Shown here one piece after another: positions 28,246 through 35,284 of a stretch of 64,000 nucleotides of DNA. Made by a program: the position numbers and the translations under genes. The first letter of the stretch is position 1. Each line of letters starts with the position of its first letter. The notes below the pieces were generated by a model, which made no database searches, was not told the DNA's origin, and saw only the letters and a program-made list of their open reading frames with translations. Source of the DNA: Enterovibrio baiacu (GTDB lineage: Bacteria; Pseudomonadota; Gammaproteobacteria; Enterobacterales; Vibrionaceae). Location of the stretch: contig NZ_SCHN01000013.1 of assembly GCF_004120195.1 (NCBI RefSeq), positions 1 through 64,000 of the forward strand, given 5' to 3'.

Positions 28246-30636
28246 TCAGAACTCCTCCCAATCATCTTCAGATGCCACACTCGGAGGTGCCGATGCGGAA
28301 GGGGCATTGGCCACCTTCTTCACCGCCGGTAATGTTACCTTCGGGTGTGTGGTGCTCGGTTGGCGAAAACTCTTGATGGGTTCGGCCGACACGGCATTTA
28401 ATCCCGTGCGCGCGCTGTCCACTTGGAAGAATCCAATCAGATTCATCAGCTCACTACCTTCATCACGAAGGGACTGACTTGCTGCAGAAGCCTCTTCCAC
28501 CAAGGCGGCGTTTTGCTGTGTCATTTCGTCCATCTTCACAACGGCTTTTGAAATCTCATCAATGCCTGTAGCTTGCTCTTGGCTCGCTGAATTAATTTTA
28601 CTGATGAGCTGACTCACCTCGCCAACCGCATCCACGATCTCGTTAAGCACATCGCCAGATTCATCCACCAAACGCGACCCCTCAGAGACTTTTTCCACAC
28701 TGTCTTTGATGAGCTCTTTAATTTCTTTTGCAGCACCTGCACTGCGCTGCGCAAGGTTTCTGACTTCACCCGCAACCACGGCAAAACCCCGCCCTTGCTC
28801 ACCGGCGCGAGCAGCTTCAACCGCCGCATTCAGTGCCAGCAGGTTTGTTTGGAAAGCAATCTCGTCAATCACACTGATGATGTCCGCAATCCGTTTACTC
28901 GCTTTGTTAATTTCTCCCATGGCAGAGACAGCTTGTTTCACCACGCCCCCACCTTTTTGCGCTTTGCTGCTCGCATCTTGAGAAAGGCGATTTGCAGAGT
29001 TCGCACTCTCGGCGTTCTGTTTCACCGTCGACGTCATTTCTTCCATGCTGGCGGCGGTTTGCTCTAGGCTGGCGGCTTGCTCTTCCGTACGCTCGCTAAG
29101 ATCGCTGTTCCCATCCGCTATTTCTCCGGATGCCGTCGCCACACGCGCAGAAGATGCCGTGATTTTTTCCACCATGTCGCGAAGGTTGATGATGGATGTA
29201 TTAACTGCAGCACTAAGTTCCGCAAACTCGCCTTTGTAATCCTCTGGCATGCTCACTTTGAGGTTGCCATTCGACACTTCTGTCATGACTTCTCGGCAGT
29301 TATTTAATGGCCCAACCATGCTGTTGAGTAAACCATTAATGCTGTCACTGAGGTTTGCCATAAACCCAGAATACTTCGCGGTATCCATTCGGGAATCGAG
29401 CAAGCCTAGAGAAGCATCATTGATGAGCCCTTGAACTTCACGTTGCCCCATCATTTGCTCGGTAATATCTTCCCATTGCAGTGCAGGGCCAATGTAACCA
29501 CCAGCATCATCAAACATGGCAATACATGTCAGTTCGAACTCCAGCTCTCCCACTTTGATTTGGGTGGTGTATGGCAAGCAATCAGGGTTGCTAATAATGG
29601 AGCGCTGATGTGAGGGGTTTTTATGAAAAACATCAAAGTTTCTCCCCACCAGCCCTTCAACAGAAAAACCGGGGAAGTGATTTCGTAGCTCATTCTCGCG
29701 GTTTAAGAGAAGACGTTTTAGTGCAGGGTTTAAATAAGAAATGTTGCCATCCTTGTCCGCCATCATGATGTTCGTTGTCATCCCTTCAACGGCAGACACA
29801 AGGCGGCCTACTTTCAGCTCATTTTGACGGATTTCAGTGACATCTCTCCATTCAAGGCTGTTACCAATGTAGTTGCCTTTGGCATCGGTAATCGCTGCAA
29901 CATTGAGTTCAATGGTGAGTTCACTGACACTGATGTCCGTTTTGTAAGGTAAGTTGGCAGGATTTGCCAGTAGCTGTCGTTGGTGCGCAGGGTTTTTATG
30001 GAATTCATCGATGCATCGCCCTATCAACCATTCTCTTGTCGCTGTAAAGCCCGTCCATACCTCTCTAAAGGAAGATTGGTGCTTATCAAATAGCGCCAAT
30101 GTTTGCTCGTTGACGTAAGTAATGCTGAAGTCTCGGTCAATCAATACGATCGCTGTTAATGACTGTTCAATGGCGGCTTGAAGGCGAGAACGTTCATTGT
30201 CTTTTTTGATATCTTCGGTGATGTCGTCCCATTCTAAGGTATTGCCTACATACTCCCCATCAGCGTCGATGACAGCACCAACAACAAGACGTAATGTGAC
30301 ATCCTCGATTTCTATCTTCGCTTCGTGAGGAAGATTTTTGGGATTAGATAACATTTTCCGCTGATGCTCAGGATCCTTATGGAAGAGGTCGATACACGTG
30401 CCTTCAATCCATTCTTTCTCCGCACGGAAACTGGGCCACTGTTTGCGAAAGAGAACCTCATGCTGTTTTAACAGCTCAACAGATTTTTTGTTGACGTAAA
30501 AGACCTTGAAATCTCGGTCAACCATCATGAGGGCGGTCTGAGCCGTATCCAATGCAGATACAATATGCGCTTTCAACGCACGCTCTTCTTGACGCTGTTG
30601 TTTCTCAAGTGCCTTTTCTTTATTCCACCAAGACAT
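28246..30636 (-). CDS. Soluble triple-PAS chemoreceptor, Aer2-like
   Basis: A 796-residue receptor without membrane segments. It has three tandem PAS domains (about 25-145, 150-270, 275-395), a HAMP-like region (about 405-490), a methyl-accepting domain (about 490-745; tip [28 protein letters not shown]) and a flexible tail ending DDWEEF. Each PAS repeats FHKxPxHQR (H86/H91, H213/H218, H338/H343) and a late Trp (W136, W263, W388) in LEW or LQW followed by DIT or DVT. This is the pattern of Aer2-type PAS-heme oxygen sensors, where an E-eta His ligates heme and an I-beta Trp stabilises bound oxygen. DWEEF fits the CheR/CheB-docking pentapeptide pattern (aromatic-x-x-aromatic). Oxygen sensing is inference. 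Confidence 0.9.
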   Translation of the reverse strand: MSWWNKEKALEKQQRQEERALKAHIVSALDTAQTALMMVDRDFKVFYVNKKSVELLKQHEVLFRKQWPSFRAEKEWIEGTCIDLFHKDPEHQRKMLSNPKNLPHEAKIEIEDVTLRLVVGAVIDADGEYVGNTLEWDDITEDIKKDNERSRLQAAIEQSLTAIVLIDRDFSITYVNEQTLALFDKHQSSFREVWTGFTATREWLIGRCIDEFHKNPAHQRQLLANPANLPYKTDISVSELTIELNVAAITDAKGNYIGNSLEWRDVTEIRQNELKVGRLVSAVEGMTTNIMMADKDGNISYLNPALKRLLLNRENELRNHFPGFSVEGLVGRNFDVFHKNPSHQRSIISNPDCLPYTTQIKVGELEFELTCIAMFDDAGGYIGPALQWEDITEQMMGQREVQGLINDASLGLLDSRMDTAKYSGFMANLSDSINGLLNSMVGPLNNCREVMTEVSNGNLKVSMPEDYKGEFAELSAAVNTSIINLRDMVEKITASSARVATASGEIADGNSDLSERTEEQAASLEQTAASMEEMTSTVKQNAESANSANRLSQDASSKAQKGGGVVKQAVSAMGEINKASKRIADIISVIDEIAFQTNLLALNAAVEAARAGEQGRGFAVVAGEVRNLAQRSAGAAKEIKELIKDSVEKVSEGSRLVDESGDVLNEIVDAVGEVSQLISKINSASQEQATGIDEISKAVVKMDEMTQQNAALVEEASAASQSLRDEGSELMNLIGFFQVDSARTGLNAVSAEPIKSFRQPSTTHPKVTLPAVKKVANAPSASAPPSVASEDDWEEF

Positions 30637-30641
30637 AATCG

Positions 30642-31115
30642 TTAACCCTCGCTAACCAGCTCCGGCTGCGCTACTTCGTGCAACTCATCAAAATCAAAAA
30701 GTGTGTCTAATTGAATCAAGACCACATGCTTACCATTGACCGAGGCGATGCCTTCGATAAACCTTTCATCAATTTTCACGTAACCCGGTGCGGCTTTAAT
30801 TTGTCCAGCAGACAGTTGATACACTTCTGCCACCGCATCCACAATGATCCCTAAAGATTGCCCTTCTTCATTCCGAACAATCACAACCACAGTGGTGCTG
30901 CCCAACGTGGCGGGTTCCATATTGAATCGCTGTCTTAAATCAACAATAGGAATGTATTCACCCCGAAGCTCAAGCACACCCAGCAGGTAGCTTTCACTGT
31001 TAGGTAATTTCCTGACATCTGACCACCCTCGCACCTCTTTCACGTCGAGAATGTTCACGCCATATTCTTCGTCATCAATGAGAAAACTCAGGAATTCTTT
31101 TACTTCTTCAGTCAT
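30642..31115 (-). CDS. cheW: CheW coupling protein (second of pair)
   Basis: CheW-like domain, 157 residues, starting [19 protein letters not shown]. It contains [34 protein letters not shown] and [14 protein letters not shown], the receptor- and CheA-contact segments. It is the fourth gene upstream of cheB in the operon and starts 8 bp after the other cheW. Confidence 0.95.
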   Translation of the reverse strand: MTEEVKEFLSFLIDDEEYGVNILDVKEVRGWSDVRKLPNSESYLLGVLELRGEYIPIVDLRQRFNMEPATLGSTTVVVIVRNEEGQSLGIIVDAVAEVYQLSAGQIKAAPGYVKIDERFIEGIASVNGKHVVLIQLDTLFDFDELHEVAQPELVSEG

Positions 31116-31123
31116 CGCCCCTC

Positions 31124-31618
31124 CTAATGCACCAACCCCTCGATATCGAGCAATGCATCGACATCAAGTAAGCTCATGACTTGGGCATCCACATTTAGCA
31201 AGCCGCTCACAAAAGGCATCACCTGCGAGTCTCCAATCGGCGGGATCAAGCTGTTATCGCCCATGTCGATAACATCTGACACGGCATCCACAACGATCCC
31301 CATCATCCGGTTTCCCGCCGCTTCTCCGGCTCTAAGAATCAGCACCACGGTTGTCGGCAAATACTCAACGACGCCGATGTTAAACCTCACCCTTAAATCC
31401 ATAATGGGCACGATCATTCCTCGCAGGTTGATGACCCCAAGAATGAATGTTGGTGCGCGCGGTATCGTGGTAGGGGATTCCCATACTCGGATTTCCTCAA
31501 CAGCTTTGATATCCACGCCATAGAGTTCATGGGCGAGATCAAAGCTCAAGAAATCCGAGCCTTTTAATCTGTCTTTGCTTTCTGCTGTTTCTTGAGGTGC
31601 TGCTATCTGTTCAGTCAT
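31124..31618 (-). CDS. cheW: CheW coupling protein (first of pair)
   Basis: CheW-like protein of 164 residues from the ATG at 31618, with SFDLAHELYGVDIKAVEEI, GVINLRGMIVPIMDLRVRF and MGIVVDAVSDVIDMG. AGGTGA six bases upstream supports this start; a GTG at 31627 and an ATG at 31624 are also in frame. It lies directly after cheA. Two different CheW proteins in one operon may occupy distinct positions in the array; this is inference. Confidence 0.93.
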   Translation of the reverse strand: MTEQIAAPQETAESKDRLKGSDFLSFDLAHELYGVDIKAVEEIRVWESPTTIPRAPTFILGVINLRGMIVPIMDLRVRFNIGVVEYLPTTVVLILRAGEAAGNRMMGIVVDAVSDVIDMGDNSLIPPIGDSQVMPFVSGLLNVDAQVMSLLDVDALLDIEGLVH

Positions 31619-31627
31619 TGTCATCAC

Positions 31628-33712
31628 CTATGCCGCTGCAATGTGGCTTTTGCTGTCGCCCACACGGCTCAAGAAGCCTGACATCAAGCCCTGCACATCC
31701 AAAATAAGGGAGACAGAACCATCGCCGAGGATGGTGGCACCAGAGATGCCATTGACGCGGGTATAGTTAGATTCAAGGCTTTTGATCACCACTTGCTGCT
31801 GCCCCAGCATTTCATCAAGCAGCAACCCGACACGATTTCCTCCCGCCTCAACAAGACAGAGAAGTTGCTTATCAAGCGCGCCTGTCTCGCCCAGTTCGAA
31901 CTCTTCTTTCAGGCGAAGAATGGGGATGTTTTCATCACGCAGACGATAGAGCTCAACGCCCCCCGTTGCGACTTTCACGCGCTCGGATTCAATTTGGATG
32001 GACTCGATGATTGAGATCAGCGGAACCACGAAAACCTGATCCGCGAGTTTGACGAGCTGACCGTCCAAAATAGCCAGCGTCAGTGGCAGACTGATGCGGA
32101 AGATACTGCCCACATTGGGTTCAGAATCGACTTCAATGTGCCCGCCGAGATCTTCGATGTTTCGTTTCACGACATCCATGCCCACGCCACGGCCTGATAC
32201 GTCAGAGACTTGCTCTGCGGTCGAAAAGCCTGGCGCGAAGATCAAGTTATAGACTTGGTGATCGGACAGATCATCCAAGGCCATATCATGATGCAGTAGG
32301 CCTTTTTCAATGGCTTTCTTCCACACGCGTTCTTTATTTAGGCCAGCACCGTCATCACGTACCTCGATCACTATCGAGCCGCCTTGATGGTAGGCATTGA
32401 GGGACACGCGGCCCATTTCAGATTTGCCCTTGCTCAACCTTTCTTCAGGCCCTTCTAGGCCATGGTCAACAGCGTTTCTAACAAGGTGAACCAGCGGATC
32501 GGTAATACGTTCGAGTACCGTTTTATCAAGTTCGGTTTGCTCCCCTTCAATCACTAACTCCACCGTTTTACCCAACTGTGATGACAGGTCGCGAATCAGG
32601 CGAGGGAAACGGTTGAAGGCAAAACTGATAGGCAGCATGCGAATATTCAACACACTTTCTTGCAGCTCTTTGGTGTTTTGAAGCAATTGATCGAGACCCG
32701 CTTGCAGACGTTCAAGCTTACTTTCGGAGAAGTTTTGTCCCAATTCAGTGAGCATGGATTGGGTGATCACAAGCTCCCCTACTAAGTTGATCAGGTTGTC
32801 GACTTTGTCGATTTCAACGCGAATCGAAGAGACTGCATCATTTTTTGCAGCGGCAGGCTTGGTAGGCGTTTTAGGTTTTGGTGGCACCGGCGCAGTGGCA
32901 GTGTCAGCCACAGACTTTGAATCAGCTTGGACGGCGTCATTCCCATTTGCATCACTGCTTTCAGGTTCACCCGTCCCAGAAGGCGCAGCGTCTGGTTTTG
33001 AAATCTCTAATGAACACTCGTCTTCCACCCATTCGAAGATCTCTTCAATCAGGTGCTTTTCAAGTTCCCCATCCACCACAATGTGCCATTTGAGGTAACA
33101 CATCTCGGGCTCAAGCTCGCTAAAGGGCGGGAGTGCCTCTGACAAGCATTCGATCGAACAATGCACACCAAGATCAAAGAGCTCTCTTAGGATCCGAACC
33201 GGGTCGTTTCCTGAAAAGAACATGTCTTTGTTTGGGACGAAGCTAACAACCCAATCACCATCCCCTTCCATTGGCGCCGCTTCGTCGCTCGTGGCACTGG
33301 GTTGCGCTTCATCTGGGCTATCGCCATCAAGCAGCTGGTTGAGTTGTTTCGTGAGATCATCACGCAGTTCATGGTCGAAATCAGAATCCGTTTCATACGC
33401 GACCAGCATACTGTGAATGCAGTCGCCGCCTTTGAGGAGTAAATCAATGGTATCGGCATCAAGTCGACGTCTCCCTTCTCGCGCTTCGTCGAGCAGGGTT
33501 TCCATCACATGGGTAAACTGGCTGATTTCATTGAGATTGAACGTCGCACCACCGCCCTTTATGGAGTGTGCAGCACGAAAAATAGTGTTGATGATATCAA
33601 GATCAACCTCACCATCAGGGTCGAGTGCTAACAGTTCACGCTCAAGGACTTCGAGGTTTTCACGACATTCCTCGTAGAAAATCCGGCGCAGTTGGTCCAT
33701 GTCCAAAGCCAT
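31628..33712 (-). CDS. cheA: CheA histidine kinase
   Basis: A 694-residue chemotaxis kinase. The Hpt domain carries the phosphorylation site H49 in FRAAHSIKGGGATF. A second, partly acidic region follows, then a Pro/Ala-rich linker (VPPKPKTPTKPAAAK), the dimerisation helices from about 295 (NLVGELVITQSML), the ATPase domain (HLVRNAVDHGLEGPEER; VSGRGVGMDVVKRN) and a C-terminal CheW-like domain. AGGAG precedes the start. It probably phosphorylates the CheY at 33737, the CheB receiver and possibly the receiver at 22366. Confidence 0.97.
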   Translation of the reverse strand: MALDMDQLRRIFYEECRENLEVLERELLALDPDGEVDLDIINTIFRAAHSIKGGGATFNLNEISQFTHVMETLLDEAREGRRRLDADTIDLLLKGGDCIHSMLVAYETDSDFDHELRDDLTKQLNQLLDGDSPDEAQPSATSDEAAPMEGDGDWVVSFVPNKDMFFSGNDPVRILRELFDLGVHCSIECLSEALPPFSELEPEMCYLKWHIVVDGELEKHLIEEIFEWVEDECSLEISKPDAAPSGTGEPESSDANGNDAVQADSKSVADTATAPVPPKPKTPTKPAAAKNDAVSSIRVEIDKVDNLINLVGELVITQSMLTELGQNFSESKLERLQAGLDQLLQNTKELQESVLNIRMLPISFAFNRFPRLIRDLSSQLGKTVELVIEGEQTELDKTVLERITDPLVHLVRNAVDHGLEGPEERLSKGKSEMGRVSLNAYHQGGSIVIEVRDDGAGLNKERVWKKAIEKGLLHHDMALDDLSDHQVYNLIFAPGFSTAEQVSDVSGRGVGMDVVKRNIEDLGGHIEVDSEPNVGSIFRISLPLTLAILDGQLVKLADQVFVVPLISIIESIQIESERVKVATGGVELYRLRDENIPILRLKEEFELGETGALDKQLLCLVEAGGNRVGLLLDEMLGQQQVVIKSLESNYTRVNGISGATILGDGSVSLILDVQGLMSGFLSRVGDSKSHIAAA

Positions 33713-33736
33713 AGCTATCTCCTAGGTGGAACACTT

Positions 33737-34096
33737 TTAGATAACGCGTTGCAGCGTCTTCAAAAGCGTATCTGGATTAAACGGCTTAACGATCCAACCA
33801 GTTGCCCCAGCAGATTTACCCATGCTTTTTTTCTCCGCGGAGGTCTCCGTGGTGAGCATGAGAATAGGCGTGAATTTATATTGAGGAACGGCGCGGACTT
33901 GGCGAACAAACTCCAATCCGTCCATGTTTGGCATGTTGACGTCAGAAATGATCACGTCGTAATCGCCCGATTTCGCTTTTGACAATGCTTCAGCACCATC
34001 GTTTGCGGTCTCAACTTGATAGCCCGCTTCTTTCAGTGTGTGGCTTACCATTTGACGAATTGAAACTGAATCGTCTGCAGCTAGTATTTTTCGCAT
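33737..34096 (-). CDS. cheY: CheY-like single-domain response regulator
   Basis: A 119-residue receiver domain: acidic pair in AADDSVSIRQ, D52 in IISDVNMPNMDG, Thr in ILMLTTETS and Lys in IVKPFNPDTL. It is the immediate neighbour of cheA. Whether its output is the flagellar switch or another target cannot be told from sequence; cheZ and flagellar genes are absent from this window. Confidence 0.95.
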   Translation of the reverse strand: MRKILAADDSVSIRQMVSHTLKEAGYQVETANDGAEALSKAKSGDYDVIISDVNMPNMDGLEFVRQVRAVPQYKFTPILMLTTETSAEKKSMGKSAGATGWIVKPFNPDTLLKTLQRVI

Positions 34097-34126
34097 GCTG
34101 TCACCCTAATTAACTTACGTGAAAAG

Positions 34127-34405
34127 CTATAAAGCAAAACCGTTTAAGCCCAATGGCTCAACTAAACCCAACGTTTTTGCAGCACCCACTAATTCGCTCG
34201 AAGCGCCCTCCCACTGCCAATTGATGTTTTTTTCTTGGCAAAGATGTCGTGCGGTAAGTAAAAGTTGTAGTCCTGAAGCATCAACACGAGAAACTGCACT
34301 GCCATCAATAAGCAAACTGTCTGACTGCTCCAACTCGGCTTGCAGGCGTTCTTTAATGTCCATGACCTGCGTGATATCTAATTGCTCCCCTAATGCGAAT
34401 CCCAT
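34127..34405 (-). CDS. STAS-domain protein, first gene of the che operon
   Basis: A 92-residue STAS domain protein with VDASGLQLLLTARHL, where S44 occupies the usual phospho-acceptor position. GGAAGGA precedes the ATG. It differs from the second STAS gene at 24202 and opens the operon, 30 bp before cheY. Similar small STAS proteins start related clusters in other gammaproteobacteria. Its role is unknown; it may be an alternative substrate of the PP2C/ATPase protein. Confidence 0.85.
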   Translation of the reverse strand: MGFALGEQLDITQVMDIKERLQAELEQSDSLLIDGSAVSRVDASGLQLLLTARHLCQEKNINWQWEGASSELVGAAKTLGLVEPLGLNGFAL

Positions 34406-34460
34406 GTCAGCATTCCTTCCGGTGCTTTTTTGGCTCTCGCCATTTAGATTTATGTACCTG

Positions 34461-34470
34461 TAAGTGTAGC
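34461..34470 (-). promoter_or_regulatory. Possible sigma-S promoter of the che operon (-10 region)
   Basis: On the minus strand GCTACACTTA fits the extended sigma-S -10 consensus KCTAYRCTTAA as far as it goes. It lies about 55 bp upstream of the first gene. No good -35 box sits at 17 bp, which sigma-S tolerates. Confidence 0.45.
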
Positions 34471-34510
34471 AATAGTGGGAAAATTGATAGATTTTTAGTC
34501 AACTGTTTTT

Positions 34511-34745
34511 ATATCAAGACGAAAAATATGGGTATTGCCTAAAGATTTGGTCGGAAAAACCTGTAGGCAAAGGAGAATCAGGAGCGTAAAGCGGGATTGA
34601 TGACGCGAGTAAGTGTCGTTTTAACGTCAGATTTAATAATGTGCCCCGTTTCACAGATCCAAAATACTGGTCAACAGAACACCGTTCTGACTGAGATACG
34701 CCCAAACAAGCTAAAAAAGCAGCAAACGAACCATTTTGGTAATAA
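34511..34745. other. Intergenic stretch with no recognisable feature
   Basis: Between the che-operon promoter and the second tRNA promoter I see no conserved gene, RNA or repeat. A 63-codon open frame on the minus strand has no ribosome-binding site or family resemblance. Confidence 0.5.
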
Positions 34746-34751
34746 TTTATT

Positions 34752-34780
34752 TTGACAAGATCACGCGAGTCCTATTTAAT
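34752..34780 (+). promoter_or_regulatory. Promoter of the second tRNA cluster
   Basis: A perfect -35 TTGACA (34752-34757) and -10 TTTAAT (34775-34780) with a 17-bp spacer, 10 bp before the tRNA gene. Confidence 0.82.
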
Positions 34781-34790
34781 AGCGCTCGTT

Positions 34791-34866
34791 GCCTCGATAG
34801 CTCAGTCGGTAGAGCAGGGGATTGAAAATCCCCGTGTCGGTGGTTCGATTCCGCCTCGAGGCACCA
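34791..34866 (+). tRNA. tRNA-Phe (GAA), third copy
   Basis: Same 76 bases as the genes at 21809 and 22045, with anticodon GAA and encoded CCA. Confidence 0.97.
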
Positions 34867-34939
34867 TTTTACAAGTAATCGCTTTTAGCGGTTACAAGGA
34901 AATGGGGCTCAGTAGAAGCAACATTTTCAAAGTTTGTGT

Positions 34940-35015
<76 letters not shown>

Positions 35016-35023
35016 TCTTTACG

Positions 35024-35052
35024 AAAGCCTCATCCAAGGATGAGGCTTTTTC
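35024..35052 (+). terminator. Terminator of the second tRNA cluster
   Basis: AAAGCCTCATCC pairs with GGATGAGGCTTT, followed by T residues. Confidence 0.92.
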
Positions 35053-35072
35053 GTATCTGGCGTTTGGGAAAT

Positions 35073-35154
35073 GAGATTGCGAGATTGCGAGATTGCGAGA
35101 TTGCGAGATTGCGAGATTGCGAGATTGCGAGATTGCGAGATTGCGAGATTGCGA
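35073..35154 (+). repeat. Tandem octamer array, unit GAGATTGC (same unit as at 15778)
   Basis: Ten perfect copies of GAGATTGC (35073-35152) plus GA; as a circular permutation this equals GCGAGATT. It lies just after the tRNA terminator and before the 3' end of mrcB. The following 35199-35260 is unusually pyrimidine-rich on this strand. Confidence 0.97.
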
Positions 35155-35284
35155 ATCAGTGTGAGTTCGGCTTTGGCGGAACATCAAGAATGAATCCGTA
35201 TTCTTTTCGCTTTTCCCTTCTGCTCTCGCTCTTATCTCTTACCTCGCAACTCGTCTCTCAATAATCGCTTTCTGCTCTAACGAA

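Noticed and set aside
34514..34705. 63-codon minus-strand open frame upstream of the che operon.
   Set aside because: No ribosome-binding site, no recognisable motif, low-complexity composition.
22248..34790. Integrase-driven genomic island at the tRNA genes.
   Set aside because: No integrase, excisionase or partial tRNA att repeat; the flanking repeats are complete tRNA genes.
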